Made by a program: the position numbers and the translations under genes. From contig OY986437.1 in assembly GCA_963920525.1 (NCBI GenBank), positions 97,217,175 to 97,281,174 of the forward strand: a stretch of 64,000 nt of DNA, read 5' to 3'. This DNA is from Dichetophora obliterata. Taxonomy: Eukaryota; Arthropoda; Insecta; Diptera; Sciomyzidae. Positions 47,996 to 60,457 of the stretch are shown here, in pieces. The notes below the pieces were generated by a model, which was not told where the DNA came from, made no database searches, and worked only from the letters and a program-made list of their open reading frames with translations. How positions within the stretch are numbered: the first letter of the stretch is position 1; every line of letters starts with the position of its first letter.

Positions 47996-48423
47996 GCCTT
48001 AGTCCAAAAATGTAAAAATAAAATGTCCGTTTCGAATAGTTTAGGAGATAAAATTCATGAAAACTTAAATAATTACAATTTCGAACTTGTTTTTAACACT
48101 CCGTACAAGGGCAAATAATCTTATCTGTTAAACTTCAAATTTAATGAAAAAAACGAAATATATTTAATTTTTTTTATGGGCTTAGACAACCCGTCTAACA
48201 CCGTCTTCGCTGCCTACAATACTTCTGAATAAAATTCTCTTTTTATTTAATAGGATCTCATATTTATTATAATTTTTGTTTTTATTTTGTGTGATCGAAT
48301 TTTTTATTTTGGGCTTTAATCGACACACTTCGTATTTTGCACTTAATTTTGAAACTTTCGCGAATTTTATCTCCTAAGCCATTAGAGATCGACATTTTAT
48401 TTTTATTCATTTGGACTAAGGAG
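47996..48423. mobile_element. MITE with about 65-bp inverted repeats
   Basis: CCTTAGTCCAAAAATGTAAAA at the left, and CATTTGGACTAAGG at the right, continue inward as inverse copies (AAAATGTCC, AGGAGATAAAATTC). No transposase. Confidence 0.7.
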
Positions 48424-49490
48424 TTTCAAAAACGTTTAATAAAAATAAGAAAACAAACATTTACGCGTGGGCCATAAACTGCACTTATGCCGATATTTGC
48501 AATATAATAAAAAGGGCGCCTTGAAAATGCATGTCACCTATAGAAATTGAATGCGCCCTTGACATGGTATTTAAGGTTTGAAATAAGCTCAATCGGGAAA
48601 TGGCGCGAAATATACTGGCTAAATAAAGACAATTTTCTTATATTTCTGATAAGAAATATATTAATTTCTTATTGAAATTCACTTTTCACCAATCACTTTT
48701 ATATAAATAACAATATTTCTTTTGAAAATTGGTTCTAATTTGAATAGACTTACCTGTATAATGAAATCAGCTTATTGTGAAGATACTGCTGACTTTCACA
48801 GTTTTTCACCATACAGCGCATTTTGAATATTTTCTTTTTTATTTGAAGACTTTAAATCAATAATTTAAAGCGATGACAATCACTTTTAAATAGATTTTTG
48901 AAGTGAAAACTTCTTTTGGCGCGTTGAACGATTTTAGTAGAGGGTAAATCTTTGGTTTGCGTCATTATATTTTTCCGAGTAACTCTCGTCATCAATACAG
49001 ACAGCAAAGATAAGATAGGAAACTTAGAAAACATAAGCAAGCAACCATCAATAAGCTCCTCTGCTGACGCATCGTTCTTTCCCCTCCCTTTGCTCTGCAG
49101 TGAAACATTAAATGCATTCGCGTGGCACTAGATCAGATCAAATCTCAGTAAAACAACGTTAGTTCAACTTGATTTCAACTTGTCATCACAGTCTTGAAAC
49201 AGCTGTTTTAAAAACAATAATGAAAGAAAACAACAATACCAAAACGCTCATTGAGCGGTGAAACGTCAAAATAGGAAAATGAATAGTTATTTAGATTTGC
49301 CAACTATGTTCGTTTTGATAAAACATGCTTGAAACTTGGCAGCATTTTAAGATCAGATATAGAGCTAGAAATCGAGCTGGTTTTAATTTTTGTTTTTGTT
49401 TTGTGAATAAAATAGAGCCGCGCTCTAGATCAACGACCACGGGAATGCAGCTATTGAATGTTACTGTTTTTATAAGCTTTTATTTAACTT
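48424..49490. other. No supported gene
   Basis: Serpin intron sequence; short open frames on either strand have no family. A GC-richer patch near 49070-49130 is unexplained. Confidence 0.4.
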
Positions 49491-49501
49491 GCTTCGTTCG
49501 T

Positions 49502-49520
49502 TTGTATGTATGTATGTATG
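49502..49520. repeat. GTAT microsatellite
   Basis: About five units of GTAT at the left boundary of the tandem repeat below; such a microsatellite plus minisatellite pairing is common in fly Helitron-related repeats. Confidence 0.85.
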
Positions 49521-49634
49521 TCCTCAAAACTTGCAAGCCATTTTTAGACAACTTGTTGGTATCCGATTAAGCTGAAATTTAGCATACATATGTAAGTTCG
49601 GTGGCAATGCAATGTTATGAACAATTTTTTTGCC

Positions 49635-49980
49635 ACACTCCCTTTAACCACCCACAAATCAATAAAAATGCTATATATCTAAAACTACTGGGCCGATTCA
49701 GATGAAATGTTAGCAGTAAATTTCTTTTGAGTAGAGGATAATTAAGGAAACATTTTTGCCACTCCCCCTTTTAGCGTCCACAAATCAACAAAAATGCTAT
49801 ATCTCTAAAACTACTGGGTCGATTCAGCTGAAATTTTGGCAGTAAATTTCTTTCGAGTAGATGATAGTTAAGGAAAATTTTTTGCCACTCCCCCTTTTAC
49901 CACCCACAAATCCATAAAAATGCTATATCTCTAAAACTACTGGGCCGATTCAGCTGAAATTTTGGCAGTAAACCGAAACT
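49635..49980. repeat. Minisatellite, unit about 121 bp, three copies
   Basis: CTATATCTCTAAAACTACTG, GGGCCGATTCAGCTGAAAT and TTTTGGCAGTAAA repeat three times with CCACTCCCCCTTTTA between. It is related in wording to the arrays at 26.85-27.83 and 35.5-35.85 kb. Confidence 0.82.
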
Positions 49981-51070
49981 TTTCCATTAATCTATCAACG
50001 ATTTTCGCATTATGTGCTGCAGCGGAGCTAAAATTTTCAGATTACCTAATGAAATATCAACAAATTTTGTATCTTTTATTTTAGCAGAGCTGTTATCATC
50101 CAAAGTTAGAATTTAGAAAAAACCTGTTGATTAAGTGTATTTTTACATGAAAAACAGACATTTTAAATTTGGACGATTACAGCTAAGCTAAAACAAAAGA
50201 TACAAAAATTGTTGATATTTCGTTTGATAATCTCATTATTTTAGTTCTGCTACAACACATGACACGATAGTGGTTGATGTATTGATGGAAAGTTTGATAA
50301 TTTTTCTACATACAAAATATTATTTTTTATTTTATGGTGAATACTTTAGATTCTAAATCAATAATACCAAACACTTTCCAAAAACGTAAAACACCCTGTA
50401 TCTGGAAAATTTTACAATATAGGAGGAAACTGATGACAGGTTTCGAACCAGCGATGAAAGTACATATAGGGACGATAATGGGTTTACCGGATCCGAAATT
50501 TGTAGACAAGTATTGTTTATACAAACATGTGTGAATAAAATAGTACTGCTATTATTTTGACCACAGCTGTATATGACAAATGTTACTTAAATTTATTTTT
50601 TTCTTTTTAGTTCGTCTTTTTTAAATAAAAGCTTACTTTTAAAAAATTTTTTTTTACTTTTTATTTATTTTTTATGTTTATGTAGAGCTAGCTGTAGGCT
50701 AAAATAAAATAAAATTAAAATTTTTGATATTTGCTTTTTGTTTGACTGGCCGTGAAGTCTCTTTTAATGCCTCCACTTGAGATCTTGCTACCAGGCAAAC
50801 AAAAAACATAGCAAGCAAAGTGCTGCTTATTTTCCGCCGCCAATTCGGTTCATCCCCTCTAACGTTGCGCAACCGATGTGATACTGCTCATCTCTGTTCA
50901 TCGTTGTAGTAGATTTGCTTGGTAATTGTTGTTGTTAATGTATTTTAGTTCAGCTACAGATCTACATATACATTGACAGAAAAACAGTAAATATCCTTCA
51001 TGATAACTTTATGAAGGAACGATTTGTCTGCAGATAAACATATTGATGGTAGCTTGCTGCCATAGTATAA
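49981..51070. other. No supported gene
   Basis: Contains an inverted pair around 49985-50300 (ATCAACAAATTTTGTATCTT versus AAGATACAAAAATTGTTGAT), probably another decayed inverted-repeat element; otherwise AT-rich intron. Confidence 0.45.
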
Positions 51071-51072
51071 TA

Positions 51073-51243
51073 AGACAAGGTAGTGTTAGGGCTGAATGTG
51101 TTCTCTTTCTAAGTGACCTAACTGTCAAACTCATCCATTTTGATGCTTTCATATTGCATTCTCATTGCTTGCAGATATTATTTGAAATGTCAACTTCGTT
51201 TTGACAGTTTCGGTCACCGGCTCTCCGCCCTAACACTACCTTG
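51073..51243. mobile_element. MITE with 20-bp inverted repeats
   Basis: ACAAGGTAGTGTTAGGGC at the left and GCCCTAACACTACCTTGT at the right, perfect inverse copies; interior without coding. It may itself sit in a larger pair: TTGCTACCAGGCAAAC (50788) and GTGCCTGGTAGCCAA (51277). Confidence 0.75.
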
Positions 51244-51392
51244 TTTAATTTTGCTATGCTTGCTGCATTTGCTGAGTGCCTGGTAGCCAATATCCAAGAG
51301 CGTACATTTGAGTTTCATGACCAACATAAAAACATTTGTGGTTTTATAAATGTCACCAGCATATTCTCTGACTAGGACCATGGTATAAGAAG

Positions 51393-51689
51393 TAATAGGT
51401 TAGAGTGACATTTCGTGTTTCGACCATCGAATGTCAAGTAAAGGAAAACAAACAAAGAGAACGTGTGTCACACACATTGGCCGCATTCAAAGGAGTCACC
51501 TGTTGTGAATGGATCATTTAATTGCAAAGGTTTCTCACTCAAATTTAAAAAAAAAACAGTTGCCAACTGTTGACTCCGCTGAAAGCTCCCAATGTGTGTA
51601 ACACACGCACTTTATATTGTTTTCTTATGTTTGAAATTCGATGGTCGCAGCCCATGAGAAAATAAGTAGTTGTCAAGGCTACCTAATAA
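51393..51689. mobile_element. MITE of the CGACCATCGAATG family, copy 1
   Basis: The ends are imperfect inverse copies: TTTCGACCATCGAATGTCAA at the left side, ATTCGATGGTCGCAGCCCAT at the right side. The interior carries CACACACATTGGCCGCATTC, also seen at 60.54 kb. Confidence 0.6.
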
Positions 51690-52540
51690 TAATTTTATCA
51701 TTGGACTGGACTGCATCGTCCAAAATTTTTTGTTTTTTATTTCAGTTTTTTGAAAAATATAATCCAATGATTAGGGACGGAAACAGTGAAAATAATGTAA
51801 ATGAAATTCAATGAAATGTATGTGAATACAAATTTTATGTATGTGTGTATTATTATGTATTTTAAGTATATTAATTATTTCAATAAGTTTAATTTATATT
51901 TTTGTTTATGTTTTTCTTTGTTTTTTTATATTGAAACCTATAATATAAAATATAATGGAGTGATAAACGATGAAAATAATGTGCATTAATGATGAACCGG
52001 ATCGGGGGCAGAAAATAAACTGCTCTTTCCTTGCTGTTTTCTGTTTTCCTTGTAGCAAGATCTCAAATGCAGGCATTAAAAGAGACTTCAAGACCCATAA
52101 AACAAAATATCATATATAAAAAAAAAGTAAATTTATTTTTTTTTAGCTACAGCTCTAAAGAAACATACAGCTACATATACATTGAAAGAAAAAAAATTAA
52201 ATATCCTTTTTGAGGATTATTTTTCATTCAATAGTGCTCCCTGTATTTTATTTTTATATTAACAATATTAAATTTAAATGTAATAATAGAGTTTAATGTA
52301 ATTATAAAATAAAAATACTATCTGAATAAAAAATATTTTGAAAGAAATAATCAAAGATTGAGGGGGTGAAAATATAAAATTTTTTCCGATTAGCATGAAA
52401 ATTCTTATATAGCAGTAAGGCGGTCCGTGGCAGGACAAAGTCTTCCAGGGAATACTAATATTTTACATATATGTTTTCGCTTTGTTCGGCAGTCCCCTCA
52501 CTGCAATACTTTTTTTTTTAATGGATTTAGAAAGTACAAT
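51690..52540. other. No supported gene
   Basis: AT-rich. GCAGTAAGGCGGTCCGTGGC at 52412 matches GCAGTAAGGTGGTCTGCGGC at 35882 within the Helitron, so a Helitron-related fragment lies at about 52370-52480. Confidence 0.5.
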
Positions 52541-52985
52541 TGGGCAATTCACAGTTCATTGTAATGTTTTAAAAAATTAATATTTTTATGTACTAATTTT
52601 TTACAACTGTGAGCACAACTTAAGTGAAAAGTATTGATTTTCAGATTAAAAGCAGTGCTGGAATCTTTAATATGCAGCTCAGATGTTTCGGATTCTATTA
52701 AAAGTTAAATAACTCAATTTAATATTCAGTTTTATTGAAAACTTCATCAAAATTATCTACCAGGCAACTCTTATTTATTCACGTAAAAAGCTGTTCACGA
52801 AATAACACATTAACACTCTAGAAAAGCATGCCTTAGGGCATGTACAAAATGGCAACATTTAACACACCGGTTTAATTTGTGTTTACATGCAAAACAAAAA
52901 CAACAAATTAACAGGCAAAATAGCAGATTTCAGAATTAGCACCTTAAACCTTAATTAACATGAACTGTGAATTGCCTAAATTTAT
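52541..52985. mobile_element. MITE with inverted repeats
   Basis: TGGGCAATTCACAGTTCATTG at the left and ATGAACTGTGAATTGCCTAA at the right are inverse copies. AT-rich interior, no coding. Confidence 0.65.
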
Positions 52986-53519
52986 TGAGAGTATAGCAAC
53001 TATAGCAGGCTCTCGTTTTGATTTTCTTATGTTTGACATTCGTGGACCGCAGCTAGAACTGTCGCTACTACTTGTAGCGCAATGTAAAGCAATGTCAATA
53101 ATTAAACTCAACGAGTTCTTGTGATGAGCATTAATGGGTTAAGATAACAAATGCTCAACTGTAAAATAATGAGTTTGGACAAGGTGATGAGAATCTTTCC
53201 ATACAAATTTTGAACAGTTATTTATTATAAGGGGAAATTTATATAATGTTTCTATCTTTATAAGACATATAAAGAGCAATTGTCTGAATGTCTGTTTGTT
53301 TGTCAGCTGTAGAGTTGTAATGCGAGTGCGAGATGGCTTAGGAGTAATAAACTTTAGTTCAAGATAACGGGGCGTTGCAACGTCCATACAACTTTATCAC
53401 CTCAAACGTGATATTTTGTAACTAATGAGAGCTGAAGATTTTAAATTAGTAATATGGATGACTTATTCAAAAACCAATTTCCACAAAAAAGATATGTTGT
53501 ATTGCAAAAGTGGGCGTGG

Positions 53520-54175
53520 CACCTCCCAAACAACTTCAAAACAAAAAAGACACAGTTTCGATAGTATCGTAAGTACAGACGTAGAAATCCTTTTTATACA
53601 GTAATAGAGAAAAATTCTGCTTTTTTTATTAATATTTTTCAAAACCATTTTAAAACATTTCATCTTCTAAATTATTGCCTGCTTCAAACTTACTTGATCT
53701 AAAAAGCTCACAGATAAATTCATGTTAAACTTTGTTTTGTTTTATAAAAAGTTTTCGTTTGATATATATATATTATATATGTTTATGCTCTTTACTACAG
53801 GAAAAATAAATAATTCAAATTTTTCCGATATATGTTTCCATTTACTAAACACAACTTTGAATAACATTTAGTTTTAACCAACAGAAAAAATTAATAACAA
53901 ATTTATCACTAAAAATATCAAACGAAAACTTTTTATAAAACAAAACAAATATTTACATGAATTTAATTGTGAGCTTTTTAGATCAAGTAAGTTTAAAGAA
54001 GATAACAACAACAACAAATTTGTTTTTGAATAATTTTTGTTTAGAAGACGAAATGTTTTAAAGAGTTTTGAAAAATATGAATGAAAAAACACAAAATTTT
54101 TCTTTATTACTGTATAAAAATGAACTCTACGTCTGTACTTACGAAAACTAGCGAAACAGTGTCTTTTTTTAAATT
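53520..54175. repeat. Large foldback repeat, arms about 240 bp
   Basis: The left arm (about 53530-53767) and right arm (about 53915-54172) are imperfect inverse copies: TATAAAAAGTTTTCGTTTGA and TCAAACGAAAACTTTTTATA close the inner ends; AAAAAAGACACAGTTTCG and CGAAACAGTGTCTTTTTTT close the outer ends. The loop is about 150 bp. The 103-codon frame on the right arm is incidental. Confidence 0.8.
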
Positions 54176-54179
54176 GTTT

Positions 54180-54320
54180 GTGCATATGGGACTTTTTGTG
54201 GTATTTTTTAATGCGAATGAGATTTTTGTGGCAATTTTAAATGCATAAGGAATTTGTGGTGGTATTTTTAAAACGCGTGGTATTTTCGTGGTAATTTTTA
54301 ATGATCGTGGGTTTTTTTTT
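54180..54320. repeat. Short tandem repeat, unit about 35-40 bp
   Basis: TTTTTGTGGTATTTTTTAAT with variants (GTGGCAATTTTAAATGC, GTGGTAATTTTTAATG) recurs about four times directly beside the foldback. Confidence 0.65.
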
Positions 54321-54950
54321 ATATTGTTTTATTGCGGCAGAAACTTTTTTGTTTTATCTTTACCATGGTAATTTTTGTTGTATTTATTTTATGTTACTGT
54401 GAAAAAAGTAACTTTTTGTCGGAATTGTTTTAAATTTTAACTGGCAACCTTGGCTAGTAGTAGTACATTTTTTTGTAGCCACATACTGCCTCCCTAGCTA
54501 CATGCATCTGTATTCTCTATTGTGTTACAACCCAACAAGCCATGAATGTGACTGACTGTTCCAGCTAAACAATACTTAAAACGGCAGCGTCTGATTTGGT
54601 GGTATGAAAACGACTTGGTTTGTACCTTTAAACTGTTCTCTATATAGCTGTAAAGTCCTTTTTATATTTATCAAGAATCGAATTGAAATTTATGTCATAT
54701 TCGCTTGATGCGCTAGGGTCGTTTGTTCTTGTCTTTTTTCCCTCTCTTTTTCACCGTTCACCAAAAAGCTCTAAAATATGCATCGAATCTTGTGTCTTTA
54801 AATCATGGTAGTGCAGTTGAGTTGCCGTTTATTGTTTAGTTTATTGTTGCAACTTAATAAAAAGTACTTTAAGAAAAGGTTACAATAACAATAAAAAAAA
54901 ACAACAAATAAAATAATATACAACTTAAAGTTTTCTATATGACCGTGTTA
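54321..54950. other. No supported gene
   Basis: AT-rich serpin intron sequence between two foldback repeats. Confidence 0.4.
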
Positions 54951-54956
54951 TTTATT

Positions 54957-55342
54957 TTGTTGATTTTCTATGATTTAAATACAAATTCTAATTGTTCGAT
55001 ATTTTAAATCATTCTTGATTTTAAATACAAATTCTAGTTGTTTGATAGTTTAAAATCGTTTATTGAGCTTTAGGTCAGGTTAGAACAATTAATTGCTCTA
55101 ACTAGTTAATCAATCAGCTAACTTATTAATCAGTTAGTTATGTTTTCCTTTTCATATTGAAAATGTTGTTGTTGTTTCTTTGGAAAAAATTCATTAGAGC
55201 AATTAATTGTCCTAACCTGACCTAAAGCTCAAAAAACGATTTTTAGCTATCAAACAACTAGAATTTGTATTTAAAATCAAGAATGATTTAAACTATCAAA
55301 CATTTAGAATTTTCATTTAGAAATCATAGAAAATCAACATTA
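54957..55342. repeat. Foldback repeat, arms about 150 bp
   Basis: The left arm runs from GTTGATTTTCTATGATTTAA to GAGCTTTAGGTCAGGTTAG plus AACAATTAATTGCTCTAA; the right arm is its inverse (TTAGAGCAATTAATTGTCCT, AACCTGACCTAAAGCTC, AATCATAGAAAATCAAC). The loop of about 80 bp contains TTAGTTA/TAACTAG words. A direct CAAATTCTA repeat occurs within each arm. Confidence 0.82.
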
Positions 55343-56009
55343 ATACACAACTTCATAAATGGTACGCTTATATGAAACACACAATGCATAGTTTGCTGAC
55401 AACGAAACGGTCCGCTTCGGTGCTTTTAAAAGTGCACACCGTTTTCAACCGAGCCGATTGGCTATCTGGGAAACGAAAAAAATGAAAGCAACTGATGTGT
55501 ATATATATATATATATATGTTTTACAAACACATTAATAAAACAACAACAACAACAAAAGCAGCACAACAACGAACGACGTGATTACGAACCAAACAAGCA
55601 AACACAGCAACAACCTTAAAAACAGCATAAGCAGCTTGTGCATTTCTCATACGAATATATAGTAATTTTTCATCTTCTTAGATTTTGCTATTTTATTAGA
55701 TATTCGTTTTATTCCCACTAAAACTGATATTTTGGCACTTTTTTTTTCTTTGTACGATGAATATTAAAGGCTGTAGGTATACTCCAAAGTGTCAAATATC
55801 ACTTTGAAAAAATTTGTGAAAATGACCCCCATACAAACCACGCTGTAAGACGTAATTCTACGTCAAAACGCGATTACTCCGAAAATAACCGCCCTATTAT
55901 AGAGACCCACTGCAACGAATATTTAAAAGGGTTGTAAGCAAAATGAAACTGATTGACCAGAGTCAAATTATAATCGGGAAAAAAAATTTTTTGTCTATAA
56001 ATAGCTTTT
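55343..56009. other. No supported gene; short TA microsatellite
   Basis: A TA run of about 20 bp lies at 55499-55518 and a CAACAA-rich stretch at 55540-55610. No coding signal before the serpin core exon donor. Confidence 0.45.
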
Positions 56010-56106
56010 ATTAATTAGCATAGACCTATAAAACCTATACTCATAAGTTGACCTAATATATTTACTACAACAATGATCTATACTTTTTATTATCTAAAAA
56101 ACATAC
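56010..56106. other. Start of the large serpin intron (donor side)
   Basis: The donor AAG|GTATGT is at 56107/56106. The intron runs to the acceptor before 31461, about 24.6 kb, and is filled by the transposons listed separately. Confidence 0.8.
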
Positions 56107-57077
56107 CTTCTCCATTGGATCTTTAAGCTCTACAGAGAAATCAGCTTTGAATTTTGGAAATCTCACATATACTTCAGATGAATACATTTTGCTTGTTATC
56201 TGATTGATCTGCACCTTCTTCAGCTTCTCCATGAGATTTGTGAGACCAGTTCGTGAATTCGGCAATATAATTAACATTGATAAATCCGAGTTGTTGTAGG
56301 GCATATCCAGTACAGTAGCATCTAATTCTGGCAAATAAGCATAGAGGAAATGGGCTTTCAAATTCATCATGGGTACCCTGACTTTATCACTGTCATTTAA
56401 ATAAAAATCTGCATCCTTTGTGTCGTCCTTGTTAAACTTATACTTCCATTGGCCTTTAAAGTGAATAGCATTGAGCAGCACTAAGCGGGTATCACGAGTT
56501 AAAAGACTTGGTCGAATCAAATCTTTAATAAGATTATTGGTTTTTGTCTCAACCCAGTGGTTCATTTTTTTCGCAGCTTCATCACTTTTAGCAAAGTTAA
56601 TTACTTCAGCGCCGGCACGGAATTTTTCTGTGACGATATCTTGGAATTCCTGGCGTATATGAAAACCTTCCAGTACGTAGATACGATTTGCAATTTTTAA
56701 AATATCGCTATTCTCATAGCGTTTCAGAACATTGCTAAACGACTCTGATATAGTGGAAACATCTGATGAAATCAGATGAAGACCACGATCTATTTCGTCT
56801 GCTGTTTTGCCCTCGGCAGCAACACGTGCCATTGCCACACATGTTTGTATGGAGAATGGCGAAAAGACAATGTTATCAGAGGGCTGGATTCCGTTCAACT
56901 TACTATACAGTTCTATCGCAAAGAGACCTGAATTCGTGGCGAACTCTTCTTGGCTTTGGTTGTCATCTGAATACGACATGTCTCCTTGATAGTCCCAAAA
57001 ATTTACTGCTCGAGTAGTATGTATGGTTAGTATGAAGAAAGTTATACAAAATACCACGTGATGGTTCAGGTTGAAAA
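56107..57077 (-). CDS. Spn42Da: Serpin core exon (Spn42Da-like), partial: start codon lies upstream
   Basis: This exon encodes the serpin body from the signal peptide through most of sheet A. The hydrophobic stretch VVFCITFFILTIHTTRA followed by VNFW looks like a signal peptide, so the product is secretory. Visible family motifs are NIVFSPFSIQTCVAMARVAAEGKT (helix B and shutter; read as NIVFSPFSI then AAEGKT), LLNAIHFKGQWKYKF (strand 3A) and DMPYNNSDLSMLIILPN. No ATG opens this frame: it runs upstream through HH codons to a CTTTTCAG acceptor, giving a phase-1 exon start at 57077, so the initiator Met sits in an earlier exon outside what I can identify. The coding sequence ends MEK at AAG|GTATGT, a good phase-0 donor, and the open frame past it is intron. 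Assignment to Spn42Da rests on the linked alternative exons with a furin site and HDEL. Confidence 0.93.
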
Positions 57078-57281
57078 CTGAAAAGACGGAAATGACTGAT
57101 TAGTATACGTATAGAAAAGGTACGATAAGCAGACCCATTCCATTAGTCCCATATATAATCAATTCGTATTTTCGAAATTTTCATCAAAAATTGTTTTAAC
57201 TGTTTTTTTTAAGAACAATAAAAAATTATTGTTTTGTCTTATATCAATTCTAGTATAAACTAGCTAATATTCCCGGTGTTA
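57078..57281 (-). other. Serpin intron upstream of the core exon
   Basis: Contains the pyrimidine-rich acceptor (CGTCTTTTCAG ending at 57078) for the core exon; no first exon recognised here. Confidence 0.6.
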
Positions 57282-57289
57282 CTAATAAC

Positions 57290-57723
57290 TAGGGCTAGGA
57301 ATCTTATGCACTAAAAAATTGAATGCTTTAAAAATAGGTACAATATGCAATTAAAAATATATATCTAATATTTTTTTATCGGTTTAAAAATAAATATTCC
57401 ATGTAATTAACAAAAAAAAAAAAAAAAAAGGATAAACAATTCATTTTTGTAGACATATAAAATTAATTTATCAATATAAATTTAAATGACTGCAAATAAA
57501 AAAAGCAAAAATATACAAAAACCACATGCATTTATTGTAAAATATACAAAAATACGCGCAATAGATATGCAAAAACAGTAATTTTTTGTAAAATATGCAA
57601 AACCATGCATTTATTGCAAAATATGATAAATATGCACTAACGATTGAATGCCATTTTGAAGGAAATTTTATGATTCGTAAAGATGCCCATAAAACATGCA
57701 TTTGCATGAGATTCCTAGCCCTA
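57290..57723. mobile_element. hAT-like MITE with perfect 8-bp duplication
   Basis: 434 bp from TAGGGCTAGGAATCTTATGC to (inverse) TAGGGCTAGGAATCTCATGC. CTAATAAC is present on each side (57282-57289, 57724-57731). The interior has ATGCAAAA-type repeats; the minus-strand frame of Cys/Phe-rich repeats is not a gene. It lies just upstream of the serpin core exon. Confidence 0.87.
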
Positions 57724-57731
57724 CTAATAAC

Positions 57732-58690
57732 TATTATAGTTAATATTATTTATTACTAATAACACCGGTGTTGCAAATGTGGCCTTCGATTTGTAATAGA
57801 TCGCAACACCGAAATTTACATTAGAGAATGTCTGGAGCACGAAGATTCAGAACTATTTTGGTCTGACCTCTCAATATATCACTACACCCATAGAACGATT
57901 GATTCGTACCAAGCCAACAATGTCACTGTGGTACCAAAAAGAGCGAACCTCCTGAATTGCACCCGAAAGGATTTTTTATCTGGCACGGATCTTATATGTT
58001 TGACTTTTTATGTAACTAATAAAATAAATCGCTTTTTTTTAAGTTTTGATGTGCTGTAACTTCAATTTTGACCAATCGATTTTGTTAAAAATTTTTATGG
58101 TAAGGTTTTTTGAGTTTAGGGATTAGTTGTTGGTATAAGTTTCCAAAAAAATCAACGATTAGGGTGACTCTAGTATTATATATAAGGAAATTATATAAAA
58201 GTAAAAACGGGGGGTGGAGCACTTTTTATTTCACAGAGAAAAGAACATACCACCAAAATTGTGGTTTTGTTCTCTAAAAAAAAATCCATGTAAAAACTCA
58301 TCTTTATCAAATCCATCCACCCTAATGGTCACACTTCATCTGCAAAAAAGGGCCCCTTATATATATTTTTATTAGTTTAACATAAAAAAAAATAAAAAAA
58401 ACATAACAAAGTTTAAGTTCCTGAATGAAATCTTCCTTATAAAATATATACAATAAAAAAAACATAAATTAATTTTTTAATTGTTAATATATTGTATTTC
58501 ATGCAAAGAACTTTGAATTAGTAACGTAATAAGTTGATAATAAATAAAATTTAAGTAAATACTAGGGACATATTTTTTCAGTGTAATACTTTTTCAATAT
58601 CAATGTTTTAAATTTTTTTGGCTAATAACTCTAAAATATTATTGAAAGTGTTTTATTTTAACTAACACTATACACTTAGGAACATTCGTT
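57732..58690. other. No supported gene
   Basis: AT-rich sequence with no recognisable first exon of the serpin gene. A small inverted pair AGAGAAAAGAACATACCACC and GTGGTTTTGTTCTCT is at 58236-58277. Confidence 0.4.
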
Positions 58691-58694
58691 TAGA

Positions 58695-58835
58695 CGCAAT
58701 ATAAATATATAAATTTTTTAAAAAACTTTTTATTATATTTTATGATATAATATACACATATATAATTTTTAAAATATAATTTTTTAAAAAACTTTTTATT
58801 ATATTTTATGATATAAAATACACATAAAATATATT
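58695..58835. repeat. Tandem duplication, unit about 75-80 bp
   Basis: TTTTTTAAAAAACTTTTTAT and TTATATTTTATGATATAA return twice with small changes. Confidence 0.75.
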
Positions 58836-58983
58836 TTAAACCAATTTTTTTTTTATTTTTGTTAAAGAAAAATATTTATTTTGCAAAATAATGATAAAAA
58901 ATTTATTGTTAACATAATGTTATATTTTTTTAATTAACTTTTGAAACAATTGGCATATTCGCTTATCTTAAGATGCACTTTAG

Positions 58984-59960
58984 TTAAATCTTAAGTAATA
59001 AAAATTTAGTAATGAGTATGACTACCATTTTTTGGATCACCTCAAATATCCTATTAGGCATTGAATTAATAAGTTTTTGTGGAATTGTTTCATGAATTGA
59101 AGCCCAAACATCCTTAATTTTAAATTTTAATTTTGTATTAATAGAAAATGGGGTTGCTTTCGCTTTTTTGATGTAAACTTCCCGTGCCATAATACCCCAT
59201 AGATTTTCTATGGATTTTAGATCGGGGCTACATGCAGACCATTCCAAATTTTTGATTTCTCGCTGCTCAATCTTAATCCAATCTAAAACCAAGCCATGGA
59301 TGTCTTAGAGACATGAATGGACGCATTGTTCTGTTGAAAAATTACTCTGTCGTCCAATTTATCCTCGATAAATTGAACAAGGACATCGTTTAACATCCCA
59401 AAGAACCTTTCCGAATTCATTCGGGAAGGAACGAAACACAAAGTTGCCTTTCCTTAAATTGAAAAAGCGACCCAGACCATCAGACAAAGTTTATTTTAGA
59501 TTTGGGGATACTTGCAGTGCGGACATCGTGCCAATAGCAGGTGAATAGTCTGGGCCATCCAAATTAAATTTTTTTTCGTCGAAAAAAATAACTTTCTCCC
59601 ATTCGGAAGTCCAGAGCATATGCTTTTTAGCAAAATTTAAGCGTGTCTTTTTATGGTGTTCTTTAAGCATTGGTTTGCGCGCTGTTTTCTTTCAAACAAC
59701 ATTTGATGTTGCGCGTAGAACATTGTCAATATGTTTTTTTTTGCTACCAGTAAACATAGCTTATATTGTTTTGGGTTGAATTTAATTTATTTTTGGTAGA
59801 CTCCTCTCGAATCAATTTTTTCTGACGATTTGTCAGCTTTTGATTACCTTTTATTGGTTTTTTTAATCCATAACGAGCTCCATTTGTTAAGAAATTTCTT
59901 ACAACTTTATCAGAACGCAAAATTCTTCGACTAATTTAACGAATTGCTATTAAAAAAATT
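58984..59960 (-). pseudogene. Second Tc1/mariner-type transposase, inactivated
   Basis: Minus strand, in pieces: WEKVIFFDEKKFNLDGPDYS (first Asp region), IFQQNNASIHVSKTSM (family has QQDN, here Asp to Asn) and the frame 59292-58984 with ACSPDLKSIENLWGIMAREV (catalytic Glu kept) and LINSMPNRIFEVIQK. The missing second Asp plus frame breaks predict no activity. A HTH region is faintly visible above 59760. Confidence 0.87.
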
Positions 59961-60457
59961 TATTTGTATTTTTTCTTGCTCGGTTAAGTAAATTCAACGT
60001 GGTCTTTTTTTAATGTTTACCTAAAATAATTAATGTTAATTATTTTTCAGGATTTCCTTGAAAAAAACAGAAGCCAACTTACTTATTTTATAATTTTATT
60101 GTGTGGGCTTTTTGATCGTAGGACGATATGCAATTAAAAACACAGTTTTAATAAATTTTTTCCCCGACGTTTCTTTGATTATTTTCCAACATTTTCAAGG
60201 GATTTTTTATTAAATGTTATATAATTATATGTGTAACATAAGCTGCGTTCCATTTGCTTTAAAATAATTCAGATTATATTTTTTACATGTAAAGCAAAAA
60301 CAAAAATAATAATCTTATAATAAATAGGATTATTTTTGCTATCCATATAAAATTGTGATATAGCCTTTAAAAAATTTGAAACACAGGTGCCGCACCAGTA
60401 TATTTTAATGAGCTTTCATTTCATTTTTTGAATTATTTGTTTGCTTGATACAATGAC
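59961..60457. other. No supported gene
   Basis: AT-rich, probably the remaining flank of the Tc1-like relic; terminal repeats were not identified. Confidence 0.4.

Noticed and set aside
56065..56106. Serpin frame extending 13 codons past the donor as a truncated isoform
   Set aside because: AAG|GTATGT is a good donor and its phase matches the hinge exon; the readthrough residues have no serpin similarity.
57471..57707. A 78-codon Cys/Phe/Tyr-rich small protein
   Set aside because: It lies wholly within a hAT-like MITE and arises from its internal ATGCAAAA-type repeats.
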